From positions 124,001-188,000 of the forward strand of contig NZ_FMYL01000004.1 of the NCBI RefSeq assembly GCF_900096955.1: a stretch of DNA of 64,000 nt. The letters are read 5' to 3'. Below are positions 26,185 through 37,698 of this stretch, piece by piece. The position numbers and the translations under genes were made by a program. The notes beneath the pieces were generated by a model that saw only the letters and a list, made by a program, of their open reading frames with translations, ran no database searches and had not been told where the DNA came from. This DNA comes from Acinetobacter boissieri. Its GTDB lineage: Bacteria; Pseudomonadota; Gammaproteobacteria; Pseudomonadales; Moraxellaceae. Numbering within the stretch: the stretch's first letter is position 1; the number at the start of each line of letters is the position of its first letter.

Positions 26185-27540
26185 CTATTGTTGCACCAAT
26201 ACTGGCAACCAACCACATGGCTCACAAAATTTAGAGTCTGCAAGCCAAAAACCATGTGGGGTAAAGACCCCTAGAATAACACCTTCTGATTGCAAAATTT
26301 GTACTCTATGGCGTAACCAAGGGAAAATTTCCGCCTGTTGAATGGCTTTTTTCAGTGGCCAATGACCTACTCGACCATATAAATGAACTTTTTCACCACC
26401 TACTCTTTGATTTAATAACAGTTCTCTTTCAAAAATTTGTGATGATAAACCTATATTTTGTGTCCGCTGTACTTCAAATGTGCCACTGAGCAAGTCTAAT
26501 GACATATTCTGTTTTAATTTTAAGAGACTAGATGCTTCAATTTGGTCATATTTTTTAGCTAAATATTGCGTTTGAGAGAGTTGATAAACATAATCACCAA
26601 ACCGCACATACCAAAAAGGCTTACAAAATAAAGCGGCTTGAGCATCTGCTCTGGCATAAATTACTTCTTGATGTAACCGTTCAACCAGTGCATAACTCGG
26701 CCGATAAACGCCTTGAGCTTTTAACCAGACTGACAACATTTGACGTTGCCGTGCAGATGAAAGATTTTGGTACTTCTTCAAATCTAATTTATTTGCGATA
26801 ACACACAGTTTTAAGTCATTAGATACAATGTCATTTAAAATTTCTTCTGCATCTTGCATAAGTAATGCGGTACGAGCAACTGCTGCTTGCATATGTGGGA
26901 AACGACTTGATAATATCGGCCATAGCTCAGACCTTGCCCATGCTCGATCGTAATGTGTATCTAAATTGGTCGGATCATTCACATGAGGTAGGTTTAAAGT
27001 ATTTGTCCACTGGCTTATTCTTTCACGAGATAACCGCAAAAAGGGGCGCCATATCAGCAGATCATCACGGCAATCTATGGCTTTCATGGCAGATAGACCA
27101 GATACCCCCGCACCAGACAATAAGTTTAATAACAAGGTTTCTGCTTGGTCTTGCTCATGGTGTGCCAACACCAAGACTTCGTTAACCTGAATATGCTGCT
27201 TAAATGCATCATAACGTGCATTTCGTGCTTCAGCCTCTAGATTACCTGACTGAACATGCACAGGTACGCACTCACAACGTACACCAAGCTGTGTGCAATA
27301 CTCCCTGACTTGTTCACCCCACTGCGCACTCACACTTTGCAACTGATGATCTACATAAATCGCACGTACACGGTCAGGAAAAAGACAATAAAATAGGTGC
27401 AGCAACAGCATGGAATCCATGCCACCACTACACCCTATAAGAAAGCGTTTTTCAGTAAAAATACTGTCTGCAACAGCTACGAAGCCAGCCCTGGATTCTC
27501 GCTGCCAAACTTCATTAAACGTTGATAACGTGCTTCGCAT
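26185..27540 (-). CDS. tilS: tRNA(Ile)-lysidine synthase
   Basis: Attaches lysine to C34 of the CAU-anticodon tRNA-Ile so that it reads AUA. The PP-loop SGGMDS (38-43) is in the N-terminal ATPase domain, followed by [19 protein letters not shown] and the domain-closing HVNDPTN. A C-terminal substrate-binding domain ends with [15 protein letters not shown]. At 451 residues it is of normal size. The start lies 64 bases inside accA, an unusually long overlap; no good later start exists before the PP-loop, so translational coupling with accA is likely. Confidence 0.93.
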   Translation of the reverse strand: MRSTLSTFNEVWQRESRAGFVAVADSIFTEKRFLIGCSGGMDSMLLLHLFYCLFPDRVRAIYVDHQLQSVSAQWGEQVREYCTQLGVRCECVPVHVQSGNLEAEARNARYDAFKQHIQVNEVLVLAHHEQDQAETLLLNLLSGAGVSGLSAMKAIDCRDDLLIWRPFLRLSRERISQWTNTLNLPHVNDPTNLDTHYDRAWARSELWPILSSRFPHMQAAVARTALLMQDAEEILNDIVSNDLKLCVIANKLDLKKYQNLSSARQRQMLSVWLKAQGVYRPSYALVERLHQEVIYARADAQAALFCKPFWYVRFGDYVYQLSQTQYLAKKYDQIEASSLLKLKQNMSLDLLSGTFEVQRTQNIGLSSQIFERELLLNQRVGGEKVHLYGRVGHWPLKKAIQQAEIFPWLRHRVQILQSEGVILGVFTPHGFWLADSKFCEPCGWLPVLVQQ

Positions 27541-28301
27541 CGTTCATCTGCATCCATGCTTTGTAATTCAACTAAGTTTTCTTTAATGACATGACGCAAA
27601 CGTTCCATCACTAAATCTGCATTTAAATGCGCGCCTTCGCCTTCGTCAACAATATGTTCAACAATACCCATTTTTTTGAGTTTATCTGCTGTTAGTGCAA
27701 GCGCATCACTGGCTTGTTCTGCTTTGTCTGCAGTTTTCCATAAAATAGAAGCACAGCCTTCAGGTGAAATGACTGAATAAATACTGTGTGATAACATAAT
27801 CACACGGTCAGCCACACCAATACCTAATGCACCGCCAGAGCCACCTTCACCAAGCACAGTCGCAATCACAGGGACTTTCAAACGAGACAATTGCGCCAAA
27901 CTTGTTGCAATTGCTTCAGCTTGGCCACGCTCTTCTGCACCTACACCTGGGTACGCACCCATCGTGTCAATAAAGGTCAATACTGGCAAATTAAAACGTT
28001 CTGCCAAATCTAAAAGACGCTGTGATTTGCGATAACCTTCAGGGTTACACATACCAAAATTATACTTTAAACGCTCACGTGTAGAGCGTCCACGATGCTG
28101 ACCAACCACCATTACAGGTTGACCTTCAAAACGTGCAAGCCCACCTACCATTGCACTGTCGTCACCAAATAGGCGATCACCATGTAGCACGTCAAAGTCA
28201 TCAAAAAGCACATTGGCATAGTCCAAAAACTGTGGACGTTCAGGGTGACGGGCTGTTTGCACCGTCTTCCATGCTTTTACTTGGGCTGATTTATTTTTCA
28301 T
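27477..28301 (-). CDS. accA: acetyl-CoA carboxylase carboxyltransferase subunit alpha
   Basis: With AccD it transfers carboxyl from biotin to acetyl-CoA, the first committed step of fatty acid synthesis. The crotonase-fold core is evident: [41 protein letters not shown], split across MCNPEG, and [18 protein letters not shown], which forms the oxyanion region. At 274 residues it lacks part of the N-terminal extension of E. coli AccA (319), which I recall as the usual Acinetobacter form. It precedes tilS with a 64-base overlap. Confidence 0.96.
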   Translation of the reverse strand: MKNKSAQVKAWKTVQTARHPERPQFLDYANVLFDDFDVLHGDRLFGDDSAMVGGLARFEGQPVMVVGQHRGRSTRERLKYNFGMCNPEGYRKSQRLLDLAERFNLPVLTFIDTMGAYPGVGAEERGQAEAIATSLAQLSRLKVPVIATVLGEGGSGGALGIGVADRVIMLSHSIYSVISPEGCASILWKTADKAEQASDALALTADKLKKMGIVEHIVDEGEGAHLNADLVMERLRHVIKENLVELQSMDADERCEARYQRLMKFGSENPGLAS

Positions 28302-28335
28302 AGGTCGAATATTATCCTTAAATTAACTTATTGCG

Positions 28336-29856
28336 TTAATCAATAAATTTTTCCGACTGAATGATCAAATCAATGTTCCAATGCTTAAATTGCGCTTGCT
28401 CATCGTGCAAATCGGCAACCAGTAATGGCCATTGTTTCGCATCACCAGAAACAGTTAGGCACCATTGTTGCTCATTCAATACGGTTAATTCAATGGCAGG
28501 AAGCATCTGATCACTACGGCTATGGTTTAATAAAACAGCTAAACGAAGCAATAAACACAAATAAACCAATGCAGGTGTACCGACTTTTAACACCTCATTT
28601 TTTAAATCCGCTTTAATTTTTCTACGGTGATGTGCCACCAAATGGGATAAGCAATTTTGGTCAATTTGAGAAAACCCTGGAATATCGGAATGTTCAAGTA
28701 CATATGCCCCATGACGATGATATCCACCATGACTAATGGCTAAACCAATTTCATGTAAATAAGCAGCTCGGCGCAGTAAATCACTGTCTTCATTGGTTAA
28801 TTTTAATGATTCAGCAACATCATCAAATAGTTTTTGTGCAGTTTTAACCACGCGTTCTGCTTGTTTAATGTCTATATTGTAACGACCAACTAATGCTTGC
28901 ACACTACGATCACGAATGTCCTCGTGCTTAAAACGCCCAAGCAAGTCATACATCACGCCCTCTCGTAATGCACCATCTGAATACATCATGCGATCAATGT
29001 CCATAACATTAAAAATGGCATAAAGAATGGCAAAACCTGCTGGCAAAACTGCTCGTCTATCTTCCTTTAAGCCTTCGAAATCAAGCTCAGAAATATGTTT
29101 GTACTTCAGTAGTTTTTCTTTAAGCTTTTCAACACCTGTACGAGTAATGGTTTGCTTTTCATCACTCCATCCCAAATTAATAATTATTTGGCGACATGCC
29201 TTAATGGTACCACTAGAGCCAACAACCGTCTCCCAACCTTCTTCTTTATATACATTTGCAATCGCTAGTAATTCTTTCGTTGCAGCCGACACCGCTTTAT
29301 TAAAATTCTTTACATTTATTTCACCATCAGCAAAAAACTTATTGGTAAATGCCACACAACCCATTTGTAAAGATTCTGTATAAATCGGTTCAAACTGTTC
29401 ACCAATAATAAACTCAGTCGAACCACCACCAATATCAATCACTAAACGGCGACCACCATTGGCCATAGTATGTGAAACACCCAAGTAAATTAAACGGGCT
29501 TCTTCTCGCCCTGCAATAATTTCAATGGGTTTAGGTAAAATTTTTGCAGCTTTATCTATAAAATCTTGGCCATTTTTAGCTTGGCGTAAAGCATTGGTCG
29601 CAACAATACGTAAGCGGTTGGCTTGTACAGAACTTAAACGCCCAACAAAACGAGATAAGCAGGCAAGCCCACGTTGTTGTGCAACATCTGTTAAATTATT
29701 ATTGTCATCTAGACCTGCTGCAAGCTGTACTTTTTCTGACATGGATACGACTTTTTTGACTTCACCATGATCTAAACGGGCAATTGCTAAATGAAAGCTA
29801 TTGGAGCCCATGTCAATTGCTGCAAGTAATTCTTCATCGATTAAAAAGTCAGACAT
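28336..29856 (-). CDS. ppx: exopolyphosphatase (Ppx/GppA family)
   Basis: Releases phosphate from polyphosphate ends; relatives also hydrolyse pppGpp. The 506 residues hold the two ASKHA half-domains with LLAAIDMGSNSFHLAIA (10-26), IVATNALRQAKNG, LVIDIGGGSTEFIIG (about 138-152) and VVGSSGTIKA. An HD-like C-terminal region follows, with LHEIGLAISHGGYHRHGAY. The length matches Ppx and GppA alike; I favour Ppx because of the full C-terminal domain. It is divergent from trxA. No ppk gene is adjacent. Confidence 0.9.
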   Translation of the reverse strand: MSDFLIDEELLAAIDMGSNSFHLAIARLDHGEVKKVVSMSEKVQLAAGLDDNNNLTDVAQQRGLACLSRFVGRLSSVQANRLRIVATNALRQAKNGQDFIDKAAKILPKPIEIIAGREEARLIYLGVSHTMANGGRRLVIDIGGGSTEFIIGEQFEPIYTESLQMGCVAFTNKFFADGEINVKNFNKAVSAATKELLAIANVYKEEGWETVVGSSGTIKACRQIIINLGWSDEKQTITRTGVEKLKEKLLKYKHISELDFEGLKEDRRAVLPAGFAILYAIFNVMDIDRMMYSDGALREGVMYDLLGRFKHEDIRDRSVQALVGRYNIDIKQAERVVKTAQKLFDDVAESLKLTNEDSDLLRRAAYLHEIGLAISHGGYHRHGAYVLEHSDIPGFSQIDQNCLSHLVAHHRRKIKADLKNEVLKVGTPALVYLCLLLRLAVLLNHSRSDQMLPAIELTVLNEQQWCLTVSGDAKQWPLLVADLHDEQAQFKHWNIDLIIQSEKFID

Positions 29857-30121
29857 TGTGCAAAGTGCTCAAAAGTAAATTTTCCTTAGAGTAATTCACC
29901 TACCTTGAATTGAAAAGTGCTTTAGTTACAATGAAACAAAGTTTTTTGCTTTTTTACATCATTGTTCAAGACAATTGTACATATCGTAAACCTCTATTAG
30001 ACAAATCCGCTGTAGACAATTAAATTGATTTAAATTTACTATATTCCTAAATCATTTGCTGTGTAGTGTAGTGTTTAGCTAGACTAGTGCAGAAGATACC
30101 ATACTCATTTGGAGCAAACGC

Positions 30122-30445
30122 ATGTCAAACATTATTAATACAACTGATTCTCAATTTCAATCAGACGTACTTGAAGCAGAAACCCCAGTACTTGTAGACT
30201 TTTGGGCAGCTTGGTGTGGTCCATGTAAAGCAATTGCGCCTGTTTTAGAAGATCTATCTCGTGAATACGAAGGTAAAGTAAAAATTGTTAAAGTCGATGT
30301 GACTTCATGCGAAGGTACTGCTGTGAATTACAATATTCGTAATATTCCTGCATTATTGCTGTTTAAAAACGGTGAAGTCGTTGCACAACAAGTTGGGGCA
30401 TCACCTCGCTCAAAATTAGTCTCATTTATTGACGAAAACATCTAA
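30122..30445 (+). CDS. trxA: thioredoxin 1
   Basis: Cytoplasmic disulfide reductase of 107 residues. The active site is WCGPC (31-35) within DFWAAWCGPCKAIAP, and the cis-proline is in NIPA (residue 76). An extra cysteine at 63 (TSCEG) is absent from E. coli TrxA but seen in some family members. GGAG precedes the ATG. A 12-bp hairpin follows the stop, and rho is next with its own promoter, the same order trxA-rho as in E. coli. Confidence 0.96.
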   Translation: MSNIINTTDSQFQSDVLEAETPVLVDFWAAWCGPCKAIAPVLEDLSREYEGKVKIVKVDVTSCEGTAVNYNIRNIPALLLFKNGEVVAQQVGASPRSKLVSFIDENI

Positions 30446-30468
30446 TTTTTAATATTTACCGCCTAATC

Positions 30469-30499
30469 GTAAAATACGCTAATTTATAGCGTATTTTAC
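30469..30499 (+). terminator. terminator-like hairpin after trxA
   Basis: Perfect 12-base arms (GTAAAATACGCT and complement) around AATTTAT. The trailing sequence CTTTAATAAAATT has a weak T-run, so termination may be partial. Confidence 0.7.
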
Positions 30500-30510
30500 C
30501 TTTAATAAAA

Positions 30511-30539
30511 TTGACAATTCTCAATACGTCACTTATATT
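30511..30539 (+). promoter_or_regulatory. sigma-70 promoter of rho
   Basis: TTGACA (30511-30516), a 17-base spacer and TATATT (30534-30539) form a near-consensus promoter. Transcription would begin near 30546 and leave a leader of about 220 bases before the rho ATG. A long leader is also known for E. coli rho, where Rho regulates itself. Confidence 0.75.
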
Positions 30540-30768
30540 TCAACTCTAAGAAAAGCAAAGCACATTCGCTCGCTCTTTTTTTTAAGATACAACATACAAA
30601 ATCGCCGTTCGGCACAGCAATTGAACCGTTTATTTCCTTTTCAAATAAACATCTATCTGAGTTTACATTGTACAATAGACAGACAGCTCATCAATGCTTG
30701 CTGTATTCGACCGATTTTATACTTTTCTCTTTTTGACCCTCAATGTTCTTATCTATACTGAACCACCT

Positions 30769-32031
30769 ATGAATCTAACAGAACTCAAGAAAAAACCGAT
30801 TGGCGAACTCATTAAAATTGCTGAGTTTATGGGCCTTGATGGCATGGCACGTAACCGTAAACAAGATATTATCTTTGCTATATTAAAGCGTCACGCCCTA
30901 AATGGTGAAGAAATCTTTGGTGACGGTGTATTAGAAATCCTTTCAGATGGCTTTGGCTTTTTACGCTCAGCAGCAGGGTCATATCTTGCAGGTCCTGATG
31001 ACATTTATGTCAGCCCATCTCAAATTCGTCGCTTTAACTTACGTACAGGCGATAATATTGAAGGAACTATTCGCCCACCTAAAGAAGGCGAACGTTATTT
31101 TGCATTACTTAAAGTCAATCAAATTAACTACGACACACCTGAAAACTCCCGCAACAAAATTTTATTCGAAAACCTTACTCCCTTATTTCCAACTGAACAA
31201 TTAATCATGGAGCTAGGTAACGGTAGCCGTGAAGATTTAACCTCTCGAGTCGTAGACTTGATTGCCCCTATCGGTAAAGGCCAACGTTCAATTATTGTTG
31301 CGCCTCCTAAAGCCGGTAAAACAATGTTGTTACAAAATATTGCACAATCAATCGTTCGTAATAACCCTGAAGTGTTCCTCATTGTGCTACTTATTGATGA
31401 GCGCCCTGAAGAAGTCACTGAAATGCAACGCAGTGTACGTGGTGAAGTCATTGCTTCAACGTTTGATGAATCCCCTGCACGCCACGTTCAAGTAGCAGAA
31501 ATGGTGATTGAAAAAGCAAAACGTCTGGTTGAGCATAAAAAAGATGTTGTCATTCTACTCGACTCCATTACACGTTTAGCACGTGCCTATAACACCGTTG
31601 TACCGTCTTCAGGAAAAGTACTCACCGGTGGTGTAGATGCTCATGCTTTAGAAAGACCAAAGCGCTTCTTTGGTGCAGCACGTAATATTGAAGAAGGTGG
31701 TTCTTTAACGATCATCTCTACTGCCCTCATTGAAACAGGCAGTAAAATGGATGAAGTCATCTATGAAGAATTTAAAGGTACGGGTAACCAAGAGATCACC
31801 TTAGACCGCCGTATTTCAGAAAAACGTGTCTTCCCTGCCATGAATTTGAAAAAGTCTGGTACACGCCGTGAAGAACGTTTAATGTCTGAAGATAACTTAC
31901 GTAAAGTATGGATCTTGCGTAAACTTCTCCATCCAATGGACGAGCTTACAGCAATGGAGTTCTTACTTGACCGTATGAAAGAAACCAAAACCAATGATGA
32001 TTTCTTTGAACAGATGAAACGTAAGCAATAA
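30769..32031 (+). CDS. rho: transcription termination factor Rho
   Basis: Hexameric RNA helicase/translocase that ends transcription at untranslated C-rich RNA. The 420 residues show the N-terminal Rho domain ([19 protein letters not shown]), the RNP1-like DGFGFLR (60-66) in the primary RNA site, the Walker A motif PPKAGKT (179-185), the secondary-site Q loop and R loop ([12 protein letters not shown]), and the arginine finger region [12 protein letters not shown] use the ATG at 30769, giving the usual length; an upstream in-frame ATG adds 25 unrelated hydrophobic residues. A hairpin terminator follows. Confidence 0.97.
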   Translation: MNLTELKKKPIGELIKIAEFMGLDGMARNRKQDIIFAILKRHALNGEEIFGDGVLEILSDGFGFLRSAAGSYLAGPDDIYVSPSQIRRFNLRTGDNIEGTIRPPKEGERYFALLKVNQINYDTPENSRNKILFENLTPLFPTEQLIMELGNGSREDLTSRVVDLIAPIGKGQRSIIVAPPKAGKTMLLQNIAQSIVRNNPEVFLIVLLIDERPEEVTEMQRSVRGEVIASTFDESPARHVQVAEMVIEKAKRLVEHKKDVVILLDSITRLARAYNTVVPSSGKVLTGGVDAHALERPKRFFGAARNIEEGGSLTIISTALIETGSKMDEVIYEEFKGTGNQEITLDRRISEKRVFPAMNLKKSGTRREERLMSEDNLRKVWILRKLLHPMDELTAMEFLLDRMKETKTNDDFFEQMKRKQ

Positions 32032-32039
32032 CTAGTTTT

Positions 32040-32081
32040 GCCGAAGTCTTTAAATATCAAAGGCTTCGGCTTACTCTATTT
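32040..32081 (+). terminator. terminator hairpin after rho
   Basis: Arms GCCGAAGTCTTT (32040-32051) and AAAGGCTTCGGC (32059-32070), one G-T pair, seven-base loop, followed by TTACTCTATTTTA. A moderately good terminator. Confidence 0.75.
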
Positions 32082-32423
32082 TACATAAAATAACAAAGCT
32101 ATTTTTCAACTAAATATATCATCTCATTTAATTTCAATTGATTTAAAAAACCACAGCCATTTAAACAACTTAATCAGTAATTAAACCAATATACTATCTA
32201 TATTTGATTGTTTTTTTCTGTTAAAAAATTGGCTTCAAAGGCCCTTTTTTTTGTTTTTTTTTCATCTACCTAGTAGTAATTCCATATACTCAGTGATAGC
32301 ATACACGCATACCAGTTAACCTGCTCCATGCGTTGTTACCTATCGAAAACGTATAGTGATAATAAAAGCTTAAAGAGGTTGGCGTTGGTTTTTTTTTCTC
32401 AATTATATTATGAGAGTGATGCC
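32082..32423. other. AT-rich gap upstream of the lipoprotein gene
   Basis: About 340 bases without a gene I can support. It contains long T-runs near 32210-32262 and a weak GGC/GCC hairpin between them, too short to call a terminator. It presumably holds the promoter and leader of the downstream lipoprotein gene. Confidence 0.4.
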
Positions 32424-32660
32424 ATGTTATTCAAAAAATTCGCTATCGTAGCTGCTGTTGCTACAACTCTAGCTTTCGTTGGTTGTGCTAAAAAAGAAAG
32501 CGCTCCTGCTGCTGCATCTGAAGCAACTGCTGCTGCTTCTCAAGCTGTAGCTGCTGCTTCTGAAGCGACTGCTGTAGCTTCTCAAGCAACTGCTTCTGCT
32601 GTAGTCGCTGTAGCTGCTGCGTCTGACGCTGCTCCTGCTGCTTCTCAAGCTGCTAAGTAA
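32424..32660 (+). CDS. small alanine-heptad outer-membrane lipoprotein (Lpp-like design)
   Basis: 78 residues. MLFKKFAIVAAVATTLAFVGC is a lipoprotein signal with the lipidated cysteine at 21. After KKESAPAA the mature part is a chain of seven-residue units beginning at 31, such as ASEATAA, ASQAVAA, ASEATAV and ASQATAS, with one irregular unit, ending in SQAAK. Heptads with alanine in core positions predict a tight helical bundle, and the final lysine is placed as in Braun lipoprotein and OprI, where it is joined to peptidoglycan. That role is inference. The ATG at 32424 has GAGAGTG before it; an upstream ATG would bury the signal peptide. Confidence 0.75.
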   Translation: MLFKKFAIVAAVATTLAFVGCAKKESAPAAASEATAAASQAVAAASEATAVASQATASAVVAVAAASDAAPAASQAAK

Positions 32661-32681
32661 TTCGATTTTTCGATTTACTAG

Positions 32682-32710
32682 AAAAAAAGAGCCTCAAGGC
32701 TCTTTTTTTT
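32682..32710 (+). terminator. intrinsic terminator of the lipoprotein gene
   Basis: A strong compact hairpin: GAGCC-TCAA-GGCTC flanked by seven A and eight T residues. It lies about 20 bases after the lipoprotein stop, and the next gene starts 10 bases later. Confidence 0.92.
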
Positions 32711-32720
32711 ATGGGTTTAT

Positions 32721-33314
32721 ATGGTAAATCTTGCGTTATTTGACTTTGATCATACACTTACCCACACAGATAGCTTTAAAGCTTTTCTGTCTTATAGCCT
32801 GTCTAAAACAGCATACTATAAAGGCCACTTTAAACTCTTGCACTATATTGTAGGTTATCAATGTAAGATGATTACAGACCAAAAGCTACGGCAAAAAATT
32901 TGTCAAACTGCCTTCGCTCAATATCATAAAAAACAGTTATTAGAGATTGGGCGAACATTTGCAGATACCTACCTCGACCAAATTATATCTCCACATGCCA
33001 AACAACGCCTTACTTGGCATCAATCACAAGGCGATCGGGTGGTTGTGGTTTCTTCATCTTTAGATGTTTACTTAAAACCTTGGTGTGAAAAACAAGGCAT
33101 TGATGTGATTTGTAATCAAATGACGGATAATGGCACACATTACACAGGAGTATTTCTTGGCGGGGATTGTGGCTACGAAGAAAAGGCGCGCCGAGTACAA
33201 CAACGCTACAACCTAACTGACTATGAGCAGATTTTTGCTTATGGTGATTCTAACAACGACAGCGCAATGTTGGCTTTAGCAGATCAAAAGTTTTACCGTT
33301 GGCAAAAACAATAA
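32721..33314 (+). CDS. HAD-IB phosphatase (SerB-like)
   Basis: 197 residues of the HAD subfamily IB. Motif I LFDFDHTLTHTDSF provides the nucleophile and acid (residues 8 and 10), motif II VVVSSSLDVYLKPW the serine, then the lysine EEKARRV and motif IV FAYGDSNNDSAML. The helical cap follows motif I directly, as in SerB, YfhB and CicA relatives. The substrate is a phosphomonoester; phosphoserine is not specifically indicated. It starts right after the lipoprotein terminator and ends at a bidirectional terminator. Confidence 0.85.
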   Translation: MVNLALFDFDHTLTHTDSFKAFLSYSLSKTAYYKGHFKLLHYIVGYQCKMITDQKLRQKICQTAFAQYHKKQLLEIGRTFADTYLDQIISPHAKQRLTWHQSQGDRVVVVSSSLDVYLKPWCEKQGIDVICNQMTDNGTHYTGVFLGGDCGYEEKARRVQQRYNLTDYEQIFAYGDSNNDSAMLALADQKFYRWQKQ

Positions 33315-33346
33315 AACCCCTAGCGTATAAATACACGAGGGGTTTT
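33313..33346. terminator. bidirectional intrinsic terminator
   Basis: AAAACCCCT (33313-33321) pairs with AGGGGTTTT (33338-33346), with further imperfect pairing (GTAT/ATAC) inside. It separates the convergent HAD-IB and ihfA genes. Confidence 0.8.
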
Positions 33347-33375
33347 GTCATGTCATACAGAAAATAAAGTAATAA

Positions 33376-33669
33376 TTACTCTTGTTCTGTACCCACACGT
33401 TGCCTAAATTTCTGACCTGCTCTAAAGGTCACAACACGGCGTGCAGAAATTGGGATTTCTTCGCCTGTTTTAGGATTACGGCCTGGGCGTTGACGCTTAT
33501 CACGCAACTCGAAATTACCAAAGCCAGATAGTTTTACATGCTCACCTTCAACGAGCACTCGACTAATTTCATCAAAAAATAATTCAACCATTTGTTTCGC
33601 TTCACGGCGGTTTAATGCGGTAAGCTCACTCAAATGATCTGCCATTTCTGCTTTCGTTAATGCTGTCAT
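33376..33669 (-). CDS. ihfA: integration host factor subunit alpha
   Basis: Small DNA-bending protein that pairs with IhfB. The 97 residues begin [16 protein letters not shown] and contain [22 protein letters not shown], split at RPGRNPKTG, the beta arm that inserts its proline into the minor groove. Position after pheT is the classical location. Its ATG overlaps the pheT stop (ATGA), so the two are translationally coupled. Confidence 0.96.
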   Translation of the reverse strand: MTALTKAEMADHLSELTALNRREAKQMVELFFDEISRVLVEGEHVKLSGFGNFELRDKRQRPGRNPKTGEEIPISARRVVTFRAGQKFRQRVGTEQE

Positions 33670-36044
33670 GACGCCCTCAATGTTGCCTGATATGTGCTTT
33701 CGAGCACGTTAATTATTTGATCCATACCTAGTTTAATTTCAGCATCTTCTAAAGTACGTGATGGATGTTGCCATAGCAATGCAAATGCCAACGAACGCTT
33801 ACCTTTTTCAACACCTTGACCTGTATATACATCAAACAACCATGTTGAATCCAGTAACTCACCACCCGTGTTTATAATTAACTGCTGAATGTCTTTTACA
33901 GTTATCTTATCATCAATTAAAAGCGCAATGTCACGTCTAACAGAAGGAAAACGTGATAATTCTGTAAAATTAGATACATAAGTCTGTAAAACAGCACTCT
34001 GATCAAGTTCTGCAACCCACGTTACGCCCAAATCTAGATCTGACTCTAAAGATGGATGCAAACGCCCTAAATAGCCAATAGATTGACCATTCAATAAAAT
34101 TTCTGCTGATTGTCCAGGATGCAGCCAAACACGTTCTGAACGCTCATATGTCACATTCACACGACCTGCGGCAAGTATTTCTTCAATTTCACCCTTAAAG
34201 TCAAAGAAATCCATGTTTTGTGGTTTAGCATGCCACTGTTCTGGTGTTAGCGAACCCACAGCAATCATTGCAAGTGTTGGAATTTGCTTTAACTCATCTA
34301 AATGACTGGCATTTTGATAATCAAAACGTAGGCCTAACTCGAAAAATCGCACTCTATTTTGCTGACGATTCAAATTATATTGTACACAAGGAATCAAACT
34401 AGATAATAGCGTACTACGCATTGCCGCCAAATCACTTGAAATTGGGTTTGCAAGCATGAGTGGCTGTACGCTTGGGTTCAGTTGCTTCTCAAGTTTTGCA
34501 TCTGCAAAGCTAAAACTGATCGCTTCTTGATAACCCAAAGTGACAACTGTTTGACGTAACTGTGTCAATTCAAATTGGTCTTGATAACGAGACAATGCTA
34601 CATCTATTTTCGGTAATGCCACTTCAATATGGTCATAACCATGAATACGCACAATCTCCTCAATTAAATCTTGATAAATCACTAAATCATAGCGATACGA
34701 TGGCGGTGTAACTGTCCAAGTGTCATTTTGAGTAACAACATCACAGCCTAAACGCATGAGTGCATCTGTAATGAAATCTTGAGCAATGTCGTAACCAAGT
34801 AGTGCTTTAACTTGAGTGTACTCTAAATAAATCTGTGTACGTTTTGGTAGGTTTTCGGTTTTTTGTACTATCGTAATTGGGCCAAACTCACCACCTGCAA
34901 TCTCTTGAATAAGCTGAGAAGCTCTTTGCATAGCTTGTAGTGGTAATTCAAAATCTACACCACGCTCGTAACGCTGTGATGAATCTGTATGTAAACCAAA
35001 ACGGCGTGCGCGACCAGCGATTGCCAATGGGTCAAAAAAGGCACTTTCTAAAAAGATTGCTTTTGTGTCTTCGGTCACACGTGACTCAAAACCACCCATA
35101 ATTCCTGCCAAAGCAAGGGCTTTTTCATCATCTGCAATCACCATGATGTCTGATGATAATTTAACAGTCTGCTCATTTAGCAATATCAATTGCTCGTCTT
35201 GTTTAGCTTGACGAACAGTTACTTTACCTGCAATTTTATCTAAATCAAACGCATGCATAGGCTGACCAAGTTCAAGCAGTACATAGTTAGTAATATCAAC
35301 CAACAAGCTATGTGTACGAATGCCTGAGCGTTGTAATACCTGTACCATCCAATCTGGCGTAACTGCATTAAAGTCAATATTGCGAACCACTCGTCCTAAA
35401 TAACGTGCTGTACCATCTGTTGCCAATTCAACTGCTTTTTCTTCGTTGAGTATTGAAGCAACATCTTTGATCTCGGGTGTGCTCACAGCAAGCTGGTTAA
35501 TTACACCCACTTCACGTGCAATACCACGTAAGCTAAAACAATCACCACGGTTTGGCGTGATTGAAATATCGAGTACTTGATCATCTAAACTTAAGTAGTC
35601 ACGAATATTTACACCAATTGGTGCATCTACTGGTAACTCAAGCAAACCATCTATTTTATCTTCTAAATCAATTTCAGATGCGCCACACAACATGCCATGA
35701 GATGCCACACCGCGTAGTTTACCTTTTTTAATTTTAAAGTCGCCCGGCAATACTGCACCCACCAATGCCACAGGTACACGTAAACCCACACGTACATTCG
35801 GTGCACCGCATACAATTTGTAGTGCTTCATCTTGCCCTACATTTACAGTCGTTACACGCAAGCGGTCTGCATCTGGATGTTGCTCTACTGTTAATACCTC
35901 ACCAACAACTACACCCGAAAAAGGCTTTGCTACAGGTAAAACATCATCAATTTCTAACCCCAACATGGTGAGTTGGTCGGCTAAAGTATCGCTATCTACA
36001 GGTGGATTGACCCACGTACGTAACCAATTTTCGCTAATTTTCAT
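33666..36044 (-). CDS. pheT: phenylalanine--tRNA ligase subunit beta
   Basis: Large subunit of the heterotetrameric enzyme that charges tRNA-Phe. The 792 residues show the tRNA-binding EMAP-like domain near the N-terminus ([20 protein letters not shown]), the B3/B4 editing region ([19 protein letters not shown]) and B5 domains, the catalytic-like core, and the C-terminal anticodon-binding fold ([14 protein letters not shown]). Length is normal (E. coli 795). It lies between pheS and ihfA. Confidence 0.97.
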   Translation of the reverse strand: MKISENWLRTWVNPPVDSDTLADQLTMLGLEIDDVLPVAKPFSGVVVGEVLTVEQHPDADRLRVTTVNVGQDEALQIVCGAPNVRVGLRVPVALVGAVLPGDFKIKKGKLRGVASHGMLCGASEIDLEDKIDGLLELPVDAPIGVNIRDYLSLDDQVLDISITPNRGDCFSLRGIAREVGVINQLAVSTPEIKDVASILNEEKAVELATDGTARYLGRVVRNIDFNAVTPDWMVQVLQRSGIRTHSLLVDITNYVLLELGQPMHAFDLDKIAGKVTVRQAKQDEQLILLNEQTVKLSSDIMVIADDEKALALAGIMGGFESRVTEDTKAIFLESAFFDPLAIAGRARRFGLHTDSSQRYERGVDFELPLQAMQRASQLIQEIAGGEFGPITIVQKTENLPKRTQIYLEYTQVKALLGYDIAQDFITDALMRLGCDVVTQNDTWTVTPPSYRYDLVIYQDLIEEIVRIHGYDHIEVALPKIDVALSRYQDQFELTQLRQTVVTLGYQEAISFSFADAKLEKQLNPSVQPLMLANPISSDLAAMRSTLLSSLIPCVQYNLNRQQNRVRFFELGLRFDYQNASHLDELKQIPTLAMIAVGSLTPEQWHAKPQNMDFFDFKGEIEEILAAGRVNVTYERSERVWLHPGQSAEILLNGQSIGYLGRLHPSLESDLDLGVTWVAELDQSAVLQTYVSNFTELSRFPSVRRDIALLIDDKITVKDIQQLIINTGGELLDSTWLFDVYTGQGVEKGKRSLAFALLWQHPSRTLEDAEIKLGMDQIINVLESTYQATLRAS

Positions 36045-36121
36045 TGAATATAACCTTAAAAATTTTATTTACTTGCTCAATAAACATATCTGCATCAATG
36101 CATTGTTTTATTTAAAATAAA

Positions 36122-37144
<1,023 letters not shown>

Positions 37145-37281
37145 TTATTCTAACAGCTTTTATTTGATTTAATGTACTTTAAAGCTTTGCTTCTGTACAA
37201 AGCAATCATGTTTTTTCAAGATTTTTTTATTTTTATTTTTAATAAGTCACGTTAAGGAAGTCTGAAAAGTAAATCAGCAAA

Positions 37282-37309
37282 TAAAAAAAGACCGCTAAAT
37301 AGCGGCCCT
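37282..37309 (-). terminator. intrinsic terminator after rplT
   Basis: Read leftward, an eight-pair stem (GGGCCGCT with AGCGGTCT, two G-U pairs) with loop ATTT is followed by seven U residues. It divides rpmI-rplT from pheST. Confidence 0.85.
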
Positions 37310-37327
37310 TTTTTTGAATCTTTACAC

Positions 37328-37687
37328 TTATGCAGTAAGCGCAGTTTTAGCTTTTTCAGCTAAAGCTGTAAATGCAACTGCATCATGCATAGCGATGTCA
37401 GCAAGCACACGGCGGTCTACAATCACTTGTGCTTTTTTCAAGCCAGCGATCATACGGCTGTAAGACAGACCGTTTAGACGAGCACCAGCGTTGATACGAG
37501 CAATCCACAATGCGCGGAATTGACGTTTCTTTTGACGACGGTCACGGTAAGCATATTGACCCGCTTTAATTACTGCTTGGAACGCAACACGATAAACACG
37601 TGAACGAGCACCATAGTAACCTTTTGCACGAGCAAGAATTTTTTTATGACGACGATGCGCCACTACACCACGTTTTACACGAGCCAT
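37328..37687 (-). CDS. rplT: 50S ribosomal protein L20
   Basis: 119 residues beginning [18 protein letters not shown], with the long basic N-terminal helix and the conserved globular part ([36 protein letters not shown]). An early 50S assembly protein that binds 23S rRNA and, in E. coli, represses its own operon. It follows rpmI by 11 bases. Confidence 0.98.
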   Translation of the reverse strand: MARVKRGVVAHRRHKKILARAKGYYGARSRVYRVAFQAVIKAGQYAYRDRRQKKRQFRALWIARINAGARLNGLSYSRMIAGLKKAQVIVDRRVLADIAMHDAVAFTALAEKAKTALTA

Positions 37688-37698
37688 TTATAATCTCC

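Noticed and set aside
29027..29383. 118-codon open frame opposite ppx
   Set aside because: Antisense to conserved Ppx sequence, serine- and phenylalanine-rich as expected of a shadow frame.
32205..32262. T-rich stretch with a GGC/GCC hairpin upstream of the lipoprotein gene
   Set aside because: Only three or four pairs; not strong enough to call a terminator or sRNA in either direction.
32328..32423. Upstream extension of the lipoprotein frame
   Set aside because: Would place 32 residues before the signal peptide and bury the lipobox; the internal ATG has a ribosome site.
32500..32650. Regularly repeated GCTGCT/TCT units suggesting a repeat array
   Set aside because: They encode the alanine-serine heptads of the lipoprotein; there are no spacers, so not a CRISPR or tandem non-coding repeat.
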